Origin: Sclerotinia nivalis
Lineage: Eukaryota > Ascomycota > Leotiomycetes > Helotiales > Sclerotiniaceae
Assembly (NCBI GenBank): GCA_029531795.1
Contig: JAPEIS010000011.1
Span: 1,550,001 to 1,614,000 of the forward strand
Reading direction: 5' to 3'
Length of the DNA stretch: 64,000 nt
Under the pieces are notes generated by a model. It had not been told where the DNA came from. It searched no databases and was given only the letters and a program-made list of their open reading frames with translations. The translations under genes and the position numbers were made by a program. Below, piece after piece: positions 22,394-35,264 of the stretch. Numbering within the stretch: the first letter of the stretch is position 1; each line of letters starts with the position of its first letter.

Positions 22394-24212
22394 TGCGGAT
22401 GCTTGACAATCATAAAGTTCTTTGAAGGTTCAGTTGAAGACCTGGATGCTTATAGATGCATGGAGACTGTTAAGACTTGGTATAATTCAGATTGAAGTTT
22501 GCTTTTGCAACCCACAGCAGGTGGCAAGACATCATTCTTACCTGTCAAACCATAAAGCAAATTCACTTTACGACTACGAGTTCGGAGAAGGGCACTTTTT
22601 GGAGGAAGAAAGTCGCGCCAACTACCAAGAGGAGTAGGTGGCAATGATGTGATAACTATATATACAGGGCACGGTCGTTTGCTACCATATTCCTTCGATC
22701 GCAACAAGGATTAAGGCAATGGTCGGCACCTTTAGTCCTCGCAGGCCAAGAAAACTCAATGTTGACCTTGCATCATAGGTATCGCGAAGATACGTCCTCG
22801 TTTCAAGTCAAGCTTGTTGCAGTCGCGGGTTGTACACCTATTTCGGTCGTGTCGAGCGAACAACCTGTCGGATGGCTGGGGTAAAGGGAGTGAAATTTGT
22901 GATCAAATACAGACACAAGCTGTATTTGGAGCTAAGAAGTCCCCTTTGCCTTTTTTAATCATGAAATTTGATTATGCATTCCATACAGAAGTCACAGTTA
23001 CAAAGACTATGACTTCGAGATGTGCAACTAAGGAACTCGCCATTCGGCCTCGCTGAAGATCTGGAATAACTGGGAAGTAGAAGTAAGTGGCTCCCGATAC
23101 CTGACCCACGTGCATGTACACACACCTACCTTGCATAGAATGCACACGGTGCCAGCCTTATACAAGCTATTGAGTGATGGGCAGAATGCTTCCAGTAACC
23201 TCGACTGAAGAAGTTTGGACGTGCAATCACTGAACTGAGCTGGGAGGTCTTTTAAGTTCGAGTTTTCGGAGGGTTTTAGTGTAACATCAAGCCACAATGT
23301 CACCTCTGCGTCTCACTGCATTAACGTTGCATTGCGTCGGCGGGGACAAGTTGACGCCGCTACTGAGAGATAATGTTATCAGTTTCGCGTTGACTTTGAA
23401 GTCGTCGTGGATCGTTCCACAAACCGTATGCAGTCGTCACCGGTCTTTTTCACGTCCGACAGAGGTCTTCTCTCATTAAGAAATGAGGGCTTCCTTGACA
23501 ACCGAGGCATTGAATTGAATATCGTTTTTTCGATGTAGCTGAAGGTCGCAAGAGCAAAATGCACGGCACCGGCATCTTCACCATTTCCGAGATTTTGAAG
23601 CGCCTGAAACTGGGATCTCATCTTTATTAAGGACTTGTGGGATAATCCGAAGCTTTCGAGGGATAGAACTGTTTATGTCCAAAGTTTCTCTCATAGCGGA
23701 TCTGGGGTGCCATACGGAATTCTCCAGAAGACATAAATTTCCATAGCACATACTTTCTTTTATGCTGGAGGTCGTGAATCTCACACCGAATCATCCGAAT
23801 CTAACGGTTGCTGTCATCCTGTACGCACAAAAGGACGTAGGTGCAACCAAGATTGTGCATACGAAGGTACAAATTTGCATAAGAGAGTAAAGTACCGTAC
23901 TCCGTACGCACCACCACACCTAGCTGTAAAACCAGAGCAGAATTAAGACGCAACAAGCTGAGCCGAGCAATCTTGACTTCCGAACTGGAAATGAGGTCTG
24001 GGTCCATTAGCTATAGGTAAGACATAGAACTATATTTGGAATCCGGAAGACTGTTAGTGACCCCAATCTAGAGATAAATAGTGGAGTTTTCCGTATTGAA
24101 TGACGCTATGGCAACCATTCTAACAACTTGAAACAATTTGTTTCTATGGCTCAACTCAAAATTGAAGGAAATGAGACGAGAACCCCCTTCTTGAGCCTAG
24201 CAAATCTACAGG

Positions 24213-24265
24213 TGGCAGTGACCGTGACAGTGACAGTGACAGTGACAGTGGCAGTAGCAGTGGCA
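24213..24265 (+). repeat. GTGACA hexanucleotide minisatellite
   Basis: About nine imperfect copies of a 6-nt unit, with variant ends (GTGACC, GTGGCA, GTAGCA). Confidence 0.85.
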
Positions 24266-24612
24266 TTGGGTCCTTTTACGTAGAACGTAGGTGAGCTCTT
24301 CAAAGGAAAGTACGGAGAGTAGTACCGCATTAACCTGAGCGGATGAATATTGAGCCGATTCTGCCTGGAATTCCGGGGGGAAAAGTTCTGTGGCTCATCT
24401 GTGGCTCGTCAGGCATATATACTCTCTCTCATAGCCACAATGATCTCACCAATCATCGGGAACTACAGATACGGTCTAATATTGGTCCGACCCAAATACT
24501 AAAGAGCGTGAATCTTTCAGGTTTATGGTTTATGGTTTATACGGTAGTAACATGTTGTGATGAAGAAATCGGCGGAGTACCGGTAGTGGGAAAATGCTTC
24601 AAATCAAGGGGT

Positions 24613-24655
24613 TGTGTGTGTGTGTTTGTATGTGTTTGTATGTGTGTGTGTGTGT
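24613..24655 (+). repeat. TG microsatellite
   Basis: Alternating TG tract interrupted by two TTTGTA steps. Confidence 0.85.
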
Positions 24656-25055
24656 TGACCAAGTGGCTTGAGTGGCTCAGAGGTACTCCTCCGTAGGTGC
24701 TCCGTACTAGGCCTGCGATTAATCTTACCCCCCCCGTACAATCAATCGGATTATCTTATCGGCAAATCGGTGATTAATGATTAATCCATAACTTAATAAG
24801 ATTTCCCAATTACAAGGTACTCTGTACTCTCCATCTATTCTGTTGTAGTCTTTAAACTGTGTGAACAAGGGAGGTAATAATAAATACTAGGTAGGCAATA
24901 TCTATCCTATCCGTTATACTTATCATTTTGGTTCATTGGAATAAACACATTCATTTCCTTAAGAACAAACTTACAACTAATAGTAATTGGACAATTTACT
25001 CTACCCATCACTACGTATAGTCACTATATTCACTAATTTCATTACATCTTCTTCT

Positions 25056-25083
25056 CATTCATTCATTCATTCATTCATTCATT
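25056..25083 (+). repeat. CATT tetranucleotide microsatellite
   Basis: Seven perfect CATT units about 75 bp before the vezatin-like gene start. Confidence 0.9.
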
Positions 25084-25156
25084 TACTCTTTTTGAATCTC
25101 GATAACACTAATCGGAATGGACTGTGGCGGTAACTATCAATAACGGCTTGCATTCC

Positions 25157-27209
25157 ATGGAGACTATCATAGACAAGGACTCTCCGCTCGCCGCCTATCT
25201 CGAAGGTATGCAGGAAGAGGAAGAATATGTTGCAGGTGATGCATGAGTGGGGACTTACTGACATGTTACCATAGGAGAAGGTGGGGAGGACACACGATGG
25301 GCATCAAGCCATGAGGGGGATGCAGATTCTGATTTGTCGAGTCCATCGTTTGCTCCACGGGGTAAACCAACCGTACCTCTTAAGTTTCGACATAAGCTTC
25401 CTCCACCTTTGCAGCTCACTCCTTCACGCAATCCCACCGTCGCTGCAATACATGATACCTTTTCCGTGAGTCGTCATCTGGACCTTCTCCAATCCTTATC
25501 GTCTGATAAACAATCGCAGAAAGCCGTTAATTCACGACTCGGTCGAGCCGACAATGCAAAGTTTCTGGAGCGATTTCGATATGTTATAGTAGCTTCGCAA
25601 CTTCTCAATACAGATTCCTTCCTTGGTCAGACAGGTCATGGCCAGTCTCGAGATGCCACCGGACCTACACTCGATGCCCCACAAATTGGTCCCTTTACTC
25701 TCTCGGGCGCGGCAGCCACAGCAACACTTGCTTTTTCTTTTACATGGTTAATACACTGGACCCGCGGGAATGGCTCCTTAATACATGGGAAAATTCGTGT
25801 GATAATACTATCCACTGCGATAATAGGATCTGCGGTTATATTATACACATATATGCGGAAGCAGTGGCTTCAATACCTTCGGCAGCAGTCTATCCTGGGA
25901 GCATCGCAATTCGTCCATAAAGCGCAGGAGTTCGATGCTGTTGCAGCAGCGGCCTTGACACTCGTTCAAGAGGTTGAACTGGTATCCCGTGGTTATAGAC
26001 TGTAGGATTCCCTTAGCATCCAAATTACTGGCAAAATTAACGCCTTAGGTAGAAGCACGCCCTTACCTCCCGTCAGCCGCCTCGAAGACCGAAGTCAAAC
26101 ACGAAGATGTACACGGCTCCGGAAGATCCTTCGAATTTCCTTTGCCAACATTATCCCTCGCTATGTTCAAGCATGCAACCTATTGAAGCCCTTGGCGGAA
26201 GAAATGGATCTGGATAAATACTATGATGTATACGACATAAGTAATTTGGATTACTCGGAAGCTATGTTAGGCTATACAGCAGGCGAATTTGAGGATGAAA
26301 ACTCTGTCAGGGTATTGAAGATATTTGCTGCAAGATTTCACACTATTCGAAAGATTTTCCTCTGCTGTCTACTTGCATTCGATGCGCATGGCGGTAAACC
26401 GGATTTCCATCGATGGGGTCTTGCCGTTGACGAATTACATACCCTTTGCTCAGTTACGTCTGAGGCCGAGGACAAACTACGTTGTATATTAGGCGAGGAA
26501 GAAAGTAGGTCGAAATCGATCCATTAATACTGTTCCCATCTAATATGCTACAGGTTTTCCAGTTCCGACTACTCCAAAATTACCTCTTACTCCAGGTCGA
26601 GAACGTGCGCGGGCACAATTACGCAAACTAAATACGTTGTCATCTGGGATTCGTGGTTTACAAGCGAAACTGCACGTTTTGCGCGAAGAGTCGGATAAAT
26701 CATTGAACGATACAGAAGACGTATCAGAACTTGGTTCAAATTTGATGATGCAATACGATTCGATAGGTATTGACCTAAAAGCATTAATGCAAGAGTGGGA
26801 AGATGGAAAAGCTGCATTAGCAATGAATATCGACAGAAATGAAAAACGAGTTTCTTCCATGTGGGGGATGACATCACCGGCATCGTCCCTGGGAGGTCTT
26901 ACTGCTGTTGAAGAGGGAACAGCGGCTGACGCTTTGAGGGCCCTAAATGGTGAGGGCAGGTCCGAATCTAGCCTTGAGATGAGTGGTTCCGAAGTAGAGG
27001 AAGTATTTGAAGCAGTTGCGATACCGCGCCAACGGAGCAAATTGACGAGGGAAGAACGCATTGTCAAGATGAAGGAAGATCGTGTGAAGAGAGAGTCTAT
27101 GAGGGACCGAACGGATGCTAATACTAAAATGCTCCGAGAACTGGAGTCTGTGATTAATTTACGGCCAAGGCCAAGAACAACTCCAGCGGGGAGAATTACG
27201 TCGATATGA
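25157..27209 (+). CDS. vezatin / Inp2-like peroxisomal myosin-binding protein
   Basis: Four exons, 25157-25205, 25275-26001, 26053-26504 and 26554-27209, join in consistent phase to 627 residues. After an acidic N-terminus and a Pro-rich stretch, two membrane segments lie close together at about 157-178 and 190-209, forming a hairpin. They are followed by GYRLSTPLPPVSRLEDR and long helical regions, with coiled-coil potential in the last third. The conserved end reads LTREERIVKMKEDR...MLRELESVI. This layout fits the fungal vezatin family (Pfam 'myosin-binding motif of peroxisomes'), whose yeast relative Inp2 links peroxisomes to the type V myosin. The role in peroxisome inheritance or transport is therefore inferred from the family. 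The start is the first ATG in a 49-nt exon. APC2 follows in the same direction about 560 bp downstream. Confidence 0.8.
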
Positions 27210-27771
27210 TGCTATGTTTAACGTTTTCCTTACAAGTTTTAGATAGACATCCTTGGGTTGGGTTGAAAGGCAAAGGAGTTCTGGAAGGCGGACTGCCCCA
27301 AAATGGTTAGAACAGCTTTCATTTGTCACTATTACATGGGAAAGCGCTGATGAGGGCGCATAAGGAGTTGGCAAGGCCTAAACCTAGGTATTGATTATTA
27401 TATAGCATCTGTAGTGGGCTTGAAAATGTAAAATTGTAAAATTGACCCCGTCGACCCAATATGAAGTCACCAAGTGAATTGACAGAGTGCAATAAATATA
27501 TGACCGGATGAGTTCAAGTACGGTTGCACTTGAACCACACTCTGGAAAATATAGAAATTCAGGCATGCAAATGGTTATGTTGCTTGGCTGGTAAGAAAGT
27601 TGCCGTATCACGTGAAGTCGTGATTTTTGGTATTTGGATGCTCTTTCCACGAAACCGTATTCTATCATTACAACATTGTCCATTTGACACTTAACAAGTA
27701 AAGCGACACGAATCATGAAACTCATGAAATAATTCAACAAACTTCTACTACATGATCGCCTTTTGATCGTG

Positions 27772-30533
27772 ATGGCTACTCTTACTGCGAGAAGAAAACG
27801 TGTTTTTGATTCGGTATTCAAAAAGCCCGAGATTTCAGAACCAACCCCAGTCGCGAGCCCAACAGGTAGCTTCACAACTCCAAGCCAACCATTCGGAGGA
27901 CCAGAAGGCTTCAATAATGAACCAAAAAGACCTTCTTCTTCAAATACGACAAGCTCGCAACAGCTTGGAGGACATATTCGGGATCAATCTGTAGATCAAG
28001 TTCGTGATCAAATCCAGTGGGATAGATCTTGGCATACCGTTACTTATCGTCTCCAACTTGCGGATGTACCATCAGATCCAAGTTCCATCGAGACTCTTAA
28101 ATCCCCATCTATACCACCTGATCCATTCTTTGATGATGCTTTAAAGGATGTCCTGGATTCTGCTAGGCGCTTGCCATTTGCCATGCATACGGAAGATCTT
28201 CTTGTTTGGCACACCCAGCAAGTCCGTAGACATCTTCTCCATCAAATCTTGCCGATGTTGCGAGATTGTCCTGATGATGAAGGTCCCGAGCCATTGGTTA
28301 TTGGCAGTGTAAGGATATTAGATTATGCTCATCGTATGTACTTACATGGGCTGTCGATCATTCTCAAACAAGTTGAACTTTTGACTCCGGGGCTCTCGCG
28401 GATAGTGCTCGAGAAATTTCGACGAGATCTACATGCTATTGTTAGCAATTCACTTACAGGTCAGCTTATCACTGCATCAAAGACAGTTCTGGGAAATTAT
28501 GTTTCTTCTATCCTTGGGCTACAGGGCGGAGAGGGATCTGGTATTGCACCTATCGATGCGAGGACTGATGAAGTTTGCAACGAAATGCTCAACCTCGTCG
28601 AATCGTTACATAAAGTTGGCCTAGCAGGGGAGAATTTTCAAGTGATTTTCGCGGAAATCATGAATCAGTCCATGACCGAATATGTCAATCGAGGTTGTAG
28701 AGGACTGTGGTCTTCCAACGAAGTAAACATGACTCCCGAAGATGGTGATAGAAGAAACTCTGTACTTCCACGAACGGCACATCACGTATCACCGTCCAAC
28801 TGCGTAACAGATCTTTGCGGCTGGATTGAAGATCGATATTCTAAACTTGCCGTTCTGGTCTTCAAAGTTATAGACAATGTTGAAGTGGCTTGGAGCGACA
28901 TGGAAAAATGGAAGGAAATGAGCATTGGTCGTCTTGCAGCACTCAGGACGGATGAACTATTCGATATTGTCGTCAATTGGCCAAACAGCAATGGAGCATT
29001 GCACGACCTTCGAACAACTATAACCACACCTCAAAGACGTTTGCATCTGACAGAAGTTTTTGCAGCCACTTTGAAAGAGAGACTACTGCACCCTGGGGCT
29101 TCCACGTTATTGATTTTACAAACATACATCTCAATGATATGGTCATTCCATTCGCTTGACCACTCGAAGGTACTTTTAGATCGTGTAGCATATCCATTAC
29201 AGGTATACCTGTGCTCACGAGAAGACACGGTCCGAATAATTATCACAGGGCTACTCTCGGACACCGTAGATGCGCAAGGAAACCCCATAGAACCTGGTGG
29301 GGATAGACTCATTGAGCTGGCCCAATTACTAAATGACGATTCAGAGCAGTCGGGACGAAATATTGATGATGAAGAATTAGACTGGCATGATATGGAATGG
29401 GTACCTGATCCTGTAGATGCGGGACCAGGATACAAGAGATCTAAAAATGCCGATATTATCGGGACATTGATTGGCTTTTTCGGATCTCAAGAAGTTTTTA
29501 TCAAAGAATTTCAAAATATCATCAGTGAAAACCTTCTGAAGAATGATGGGGCTTTCGAAAAAGAGGTATTTACTCGATTCCCATTCCCAAACAAATGGTT
29601 CTGACGCCCCTTTAGATCAAAGTCCTCGAACTACTCAAATCCCGCTTCGGAGAATCTCCACTGCAAAGTTGCGAAGTAATGCTAAAAGATATTCTCGATT
29701 CCGTGCGGCTTGACCTCGCTATCCACAAAACTCAAGAGCTCAGTCTTGCAGAAAGGAAAGCCACACCTCCTCCGCCAAGTCAGCCAATTCTCCACACCAA
29801 AATTCTTTCCCGTCTCTTCTGGCCTCCACTTCAAGAATCCACCTTCACTCTCCCTCCCCAAATTACCAATCTTCAATCCCACTACTCCACGGCCTTTTCC
29901 TCCCTCAAACCCGCTAGAAAACTCACTTGGCTCCCTGCGCTTGGCCATACAACCGTCGAACTCGAGCTGGCTGATCGTACTGTGGTAGAAGAATGTACGA
30001 CTTGGCAAGCCACTGTAATTTCCTGTTTCCACAGTGAAACAAGCAGCATCGACACAGATGAAGAAGTTGCCTTGAGTAAAAGCATCGAAGAATTAACCTC
30101 AGAACTACAAATGGACTCCACCCTAATCCTTTCCGCTCTCAAATTCTGGGTCTCCAAACTCGTTCTTCACGAGTTTCCCCCCAAATCTCAAATCTACTCC
30201 GTTCTCGAAACTTTGAACGCATCAGAGCGTGCGCGTTCCGATGCTCTTGCTTCGGCAACAGCCAATGCTGATAATAACGATGATGAAGGAGAAGGAGAAA
30301 AGGAAGAAAGGGGTATTACGGGTGAACATGCAAAGGTTTATTGGCAGTTTGTCCAGAGTATGTTGACGAATAGCTCGAGTCAGATGGGAGCGCCGCAGAT
30401 TGCTATGATGCTGAAGATGTTGATCGCAGAGGGCTTTCCGTATAGCAATGAGGAGTTGCTAGAGTGGTTGGGTGGAAAGGTAGAGGAGGGGGTGTTGGAG
30501 TGTGCAGGGGGTCGATATAGGTTGAGGAAGTAA
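27772..30533 (+). CDS. apc2: anaphase-promoting complex subunit 2 (cullin-like)
   Basis: Two exons, 27772-29565 and 29616-30533 (50-nt intron, GTATTT donor, CTGAC branch), encode 903 residues. The N-terminal two thirds are helical cullin repeats. The cullin homology region spans the exon joint with LGTLIGFFGSQEVFIKEFQNIISENLL, then IKVLELLKSRFGE and MLKDILDSVRLD. It is followed by the beta-rich cullin-type domain (LTWLPALGHTTVELEL). The last ~70 residues are the winged-helix APC2 domain that ends in YWQFVQSMLTNSSSQMGAPQ. APC2 with the RING subunit APC11 forms the catalytic module of the APC/C ubiquitin ligase that triggers anaphase. An acidic low-complexity insert (about residues 805-825) precedes the winged helix. 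The start chosen is the first in-frame ATG; no earlier one exists in the frame. Confidence 0.9.
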
Positions 30534-32591
30534 AGGGTGGGGAAGTGAGCGTCGTATGCGATACACAGTATTGCGTCGATCTTCGTGTCTAGTTCAGCAA
30601 CACTATATCTGCCTGAACATTTTAATGTCAAAAACATCAATAACACTTTAGTTGCGATCATCCGTGAGCGCAGTGATATAAGCCCTGATTCTCGCATATC
30701 TAGAAGACTTGAAAAAATTAATATTTCAAGCCTGACTACTATATAGATTCAATCCTACTGAATCAAGAGCCCCGGTCTTCGTCAACTCCGTCGCTTAGTA
30801 TAACAAATGTAATGAAACAATATGAAAAGACATTTCCTCTAGCACAGTATTTGATAGTCTAGCGGGTGCATATAACTCTATATAGCGATCGATCATATAA
30901 CCTTCAATATCTCCGCCAGGAGAGTCTAATCGGCCACTTTCCAAATCCTGTATTTTGAATCCGCTTTTTATTCATTTTTGAGTATTTTTAGTTTCATTCT
31001 ATTGTACAATATCAATAATAAATTGAAAATAAAAGAGGGGGAGCAAATTAGTTTCATATTATAAATAATATAATTGAGCATTTAGAAAAGCTAGAAAATA
31101 AATCAAAAAATAAATCTGATTCATCTCGACCTACTAATTACAAATCATATATTAAATTATTTATAAATGCGATCGTTGAAAAATTATCAGATAAATATGT
31201 TTTGATAGGGGTTTGCTATACATTATTTGGAAAATAGCCGACTAGTCCAATCAAAAGAGTGTAAAAACTTTGGAAAAAGGTCGATGTGAAAACTAGACTA
31301 AGTATTTAAAACTGACTTCATATAAGTCTTATATAAATCCACGTAGAGTTCAAATTCGTATCGCACTGGCTTGAAGATATACTCTAGTAGGAATACAGAT
31401 TCAATGATGAATATTTTTACTACCGTCACAAGAATGTTTCACACTGCCATCTGAAAGCACACCGTCATATCTGTGCCTACCAAGTAGACACTCCAAGTAT
31501 ATGACCCCTTCAAACAATAGTCAAACGATGTAAAGCTTATATAACTTCCTCAATCCCTCCTCTTCCCATCCCGGGAAGACACTCGGCTTTTTACGAAGTC
31601 TCTTCCGGTGTTTGCTTTGCTGTTCAAATTTAATGGGCCTGGACAATCTCTAGCTACATATAGCTGATATTTCTAGGTATTGTTGGAGAAGAAGAGAAAG
31701 GGTGGGAAAGAGCTCTTATAGGTTGGGGGAAAGATTTTAAAGGGGATATTTAGTCTGAATATACTCCAAACTAAAAAAAAAACACACGAGTAGACTCTTT
31801 CAACTTTAAAACTTCATCGCTTAAATCATTCCATCATTTTATCAAGTCGATTTAATCTTTGTATGCATAGAACACCGCCGTTCAAGGAATTGCACTAGAT
31901 ATGCCCCCACGAGTAGTGTTGGAGAATCTTAAATGCTTCTTGATTTAGAGTAGGAAACTTTTTGTAATTATATTTACCACTGGCTCAATTTTGTTGTGAG
32001 GAAATATTTCACACCTCCTTTCGCTTACGACCACCAGCAATTGTTTTTGTGTTCCGGGGAAGAAAAATATTACAATTCCTTTATTGAAAGGGAATCCAGT
32101 CTAAGGTTCATTATGGCTTCATTTTGATATCAATCGCTCCCCTTCTCCCTTTTTCAACCAGAATTCCATCCACTGACACCACACCCTTGACACAACTTCA
32201 CTCCATCCCCCTTGCCCTAACGGGCAACCTTCTAAAAACTTGAGGGTAGATTGAAGAGAGAGCGAAAGAGGCAAAGATATGAAATTGCAAATCGCAAGCC
32301 AGACTCGATATCACATTAATGGTGCTCAGAAACCCAAAGGTGTGAAATTTGAAGGAATAAATGGTAATGAGACCGAAAATCAATTAGGATTTATCCGTGA
32401 TTCCAGATTGCGTTTTAAATATGATTAGCATTGGTTTCATGAGTATTTATCCCCAAGATCAGATAAAACCCATTAGCCACATATATCTGTCCCTCGTTAC
32501 ATCTTTTAAGTCTGTTGGGTATCTATCCATGCACTCAAATCACCCTATCATCTATCCACCCCTCAAGTCCACTCACATACCCTTCCGTCCG
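30534..32591. other. intergenic with an AT-rich island
   Basis: Two kilobases between the convergent apc2 and helicase genes. 30950-31260 is strikingly AT-rich with stop-dense frames and resembles the RIP-mutated DNA at the right end of the window, so it may be a short transposon relic. No gene is supported. Confidence 0.45.
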
Positions 32592-35264
32592 TCACATCCA
32601 CCCCCCTAGTGCCTCTACCACCCAATCCGCCTGCACAGCACTAACCTTCTTCGCCCAATTCCGCGTACTGAAAACATTTTCCAAGAACATTATCGCCTCC
32701 ATTTTCCTTCCCCAGAGCACACTCTGCGGATGTATAACCACCGCATTCTTCCCCTTCGTCGTTACATAACTTCCGTCCGGCGCCAACGTCGCCGTTCTAT
32801 CTCCAAACGACCTCAGAAATGCTCTGATCAAACATTCGGCTCTTTCAGGGGTGGCGGGTTCAAACGGTTGAGGATCGGGTGGTGGAAGTGCGTCGATAAG
32901 ACCATGGGTTACCGAAAGCTGACGCAGCTGTTTACGATTCAGCATTGCGAATTTCATGGCTCGTGCGCTGACGTTGCGGGATTTGCACCATTGGAAACGA
33001 TTAGTATTTTCGGAGGCGTAGCGTTGCATGGTCGTTAAATAAGTGAGGAGATCGCCCTCTCGACGAACAATATCGGCGCGGTTGGCATTAACTTCCTCTT
33101 CTTGTTCTTGAGATTTTGGTTGGATGAAAACTTCGGAGTCCGCTGTTAGAAGGGAGATAACGTCAATGGCGTCGAGAACGCAGTTGAATTCAGGAGATGA
33201 GGAGGCGATGAGAGCTCGACCGTAGGCAGCAGGAAGAGGAAAACTGGCCATTTTTTTGCCGTCGACGGTTAAATTGCCTTCATCATCGAGGGCTCCCATG
33301 GCGTTGAGTTGGAATATAGCATGTTTCATGGCTTCCACATCGGGTGCATCCATGAGCGGAAAGTTAATAACATCTTGAACTCCGCGAGCTTTCATCTTAA
33401 GAACTGCCTCGAGCACATCGCAACGAAGAATTTCAGGAATTTCGTCTTGAAGCCAAGATTCATATTCGTCCCTACCATATGCTCTCCAACATTTACCAGG
33501 TGCCTCACGACCAGCACGACCCATTCTTTGCAGGGCAGACTGTTTAGAGATTGGTACGACGAGCAAAGATTCCATTCCCAACTTTGTGCGGTATTTCTTA
33601 ACCTTGGCCTTACCGCTATCAACTACATAACGCACACCAGGAACTGTGACTGACGTTTCTGCAATATTGGTAGCTAGTACGATTTTCCTCGTTCTAGGCT
33701 CCTTAACTGGATCGAATGCTAATTGTTGAGCATCTGGTGGAAGAGCACCATATAACGGAATGACCTTGATTTTTGGTACTTCTTTGCTCAGTGATTCACC
33801 AAGTGCCTCAAGCCTTGTTTGCATATATTCAATCTCTTCTTGACCAACTAGAAAGACCAATATATCTCCGGGAAGAGGCTCCGTGACATGTATACTTGCA
33901 ACCCTTTTAAACATAGTCTCTTGATAGTTACTAGGGTCGGCCGGTTTATCGTAGTATAGATCAACCTTAAATTTTCTACCTTTGACTTCCTCAATGGCGA
34001 CGCCAGTGTCTAATCCTTCATATTCTTTTATTTCTTCTGATTCAACATCTTCTGCCTTTCCAGACTTCACAGCAAGCATTGGCTTGGCGGCCTCAATTAC
34101 CCTCTCATTATTCACAAGGTGTGGTGCAAATATCGAACCATAGTTATTCCCCGGATGATAAGTAGGATGTGATTCAGGTTTTGCAAAAAATGCCTCGTAT
34201 CCCCCCAAATCAAGGGTTGCACTCATAATAACGACTTTCAATGGAATACCACCACGGCCTTTTCGATCCCCGTGGACTATTTGTCGAAGAAATCCAGCAA
34301 TAAGATCCACATCGACCCCTCTCTCGTGAATTTCATCGATAATGACAGCACTATATTTTCTGAGATTTGGGTCGTGAACCATTTCTTGAAGAAGAGTACC
34401 CTCCGTGATAAATTTGATCTTCGTTCCAACAGGTGTGTTGGTATCAAAACGGACGGAATAACCAACCTTTCCAGGAGTATTGGTGCGTTGATATCCGAGG
34501 GCAGATCCCATTTCGGCGGCAACACGACGGGCTAAAGTAATGGCAGCAACACGACGAGGTTGAGTGATAGCAATAACCCCGCCAACTGAGATTTCCTCCT
34601 CTTGACCGGCCACGTTCTTGATCTTTACCTTCTGCTTCTTGCACCAAGGCTCATCGTGTATAAATTGGGGCAATTGAGTACTTTTACCGGATCCTGTTTC
34701 TGCGGTCAAGAGAAGAACATCCTTGGTGCGCAAATGGGTTTTAAGATCGACCAATTTCTTGTATACTGGGAGAGATTTGCGAAATGGTTCGAGTTCCCTG
34801 GCCGTTCTTTGTAAATGCCTGTCCGGAACTGCATTTTTGGCACTGTCGAACCCTCCGCCAGATTTGGGATTTTGTCCCCGTTGTCCCTCCTTTATATCTT
34901 CATGTAATTTGACTCTATTGGCGCAATTGATACTTTTCCCCGTCGCATTAGAAACCGCTACTTTTGTTTCACCCTCCTTCTGACCCGCCTCTACCTCTTC
35001 CGCATGTTGGAACTTTGTCAACTTTGCACCATTTGCACCTTCCACCTTCTCCAATACCGCCACTAATTTCTTTCTTTTCGAATTCAATTTGGGACTTCCA
35101 TCTCTTAGACGTTTCGTGCCTGCGGATTTCGCAGAATTGGATTGCGATTGCGACCTCGTCTGGTTGTGTTTAGTTGATTCCACATTAGAAGACCTCGTGG
35201 GTTTCACAATATTAGAGCTCTCATCACCATCATGGCAGAATTTAATAAGAACCTTCTCAGGCAT
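32592..35264 (-). CDS. DEAH-box RNA helicase, Dhr2/DHX33-like
   Basis: Intronless, 890 residues. A basic, Lys/Ser-rich N-terminus (1-150) precedes the helicase core. Motif I is TAETGSGKST (187-196), Ia TQPRRVA (234-240), II DEIH (310-313), III SAT (348-350) and VI QRMGRAGR (579-586), followed by the winged-helix, ratchet and OB-fold regions (to about 870). Motif II reads DEIH instead of DEAH, as seen in some members. An acidic insert (about 370-435) separates motifs III and IV. The compact C-terminus and the layout fit Dhr2/DHX33, nucleolar helicases needed for 18S rRNA processing and small ribosomal subunit assembly; Prp43-like or another DEAH subfamily cannot be fully excluded by eye. The ATG is the only one before the conserved region. 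Confidence 0.85.
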   Translation of the reverse strand: MPEKVLIKFCHDGDESSNIVKPTRSSNVESTKHNQTRSQSQSNSAKSAGTKRLRDGSPKLNSKRKKLVAVLEKVEGANGAKLTKFQHAEEVEAGQKEGETKVAVSNATGKSINCANRVKLHEDIKEGQRGQNPKSGGGFDSAKNAVPDRHLQRTARELEPFRKSLPVYKKLVDLKTHLRTKDVLLLTAETGSGKSTQLPQFIHDEPWCKKQKVKIKNVAGQEEEISVGGVIAITQPRRVAAITLARRVAAEMGSALGYQRTNTPGKVGYSVRFDTNTPVGTKIKFITEGTLLQEMVHDPNLRKYSAVIIDEIHERGVDVDLIAGFLRQIVHGDRKGRGGIPLKVVIMSATLDLGGYEAFFAKPESHPTYHPGNNYGSIFAPHLVNNERVIEAAKPMLAVKSGKAEDVESEEIKEYEGLDTGVAIEEVKGRKFKVDLYYDKPADPSNYQETMFKRVASIHVTEPLPGDILVFLVGQEEIEYMQTRLEALGESLSKEVPKIKVIPLYGALPPDAQQLAFDPVKEPRTRKIVLATNIAETSVTVPGVRYVVDSGKAKVKKYRTKLGMESLLVVPISKQSALQRMGRAGREAPGKCWRAYGRDEYESWLQDEIPEILRCDVLEAVLKMKARGVQDVINFPLMDAPDVEAMKHAIFQLNAMGALDDEGNLTVDGKKMASFPLPAAYGRALIASSSPEFNCVLDAIDVISLLTADSEVFIQPKSQEQEEEVNANRADIVRREGDLLTYLTTMQRYASENTNRFQWCKSRNVSARAMKFAMLNRKQLRQLSVTHGLIDALPPPDPQPFEPATPERAECLIRAFLRSFGDRTATLAPDGSYVTTKGKNAVVIHPQSVLWGRKMEAIMFLENVFSTRNWAKKVSAVQADWVVEALGGWM

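Larger units (their letters stand above)
22394..25156. other. intergenic, simple repeats only
   Basis: About 2.8 kb with no recognised coding region; it carries three simple-sequence tracts, listed separately. Repeated TACGGAGTA-type words (for example near 23896 and 24310) are a frequent intergenic motif in filamentous fungi. Confidence 0.5.

Noticed and set aside
23379..23784. Minus-strand frames of 80 and 68 codons in the 22.4-25.1 kb spacer
   Set aside because: No family, no splice consistency, ordinary length for chance frames.
29031..29435. 134-codon frame antisense to apc2
   Set aside because: Shadow of the cullin region; Ser-rich by codon complement.
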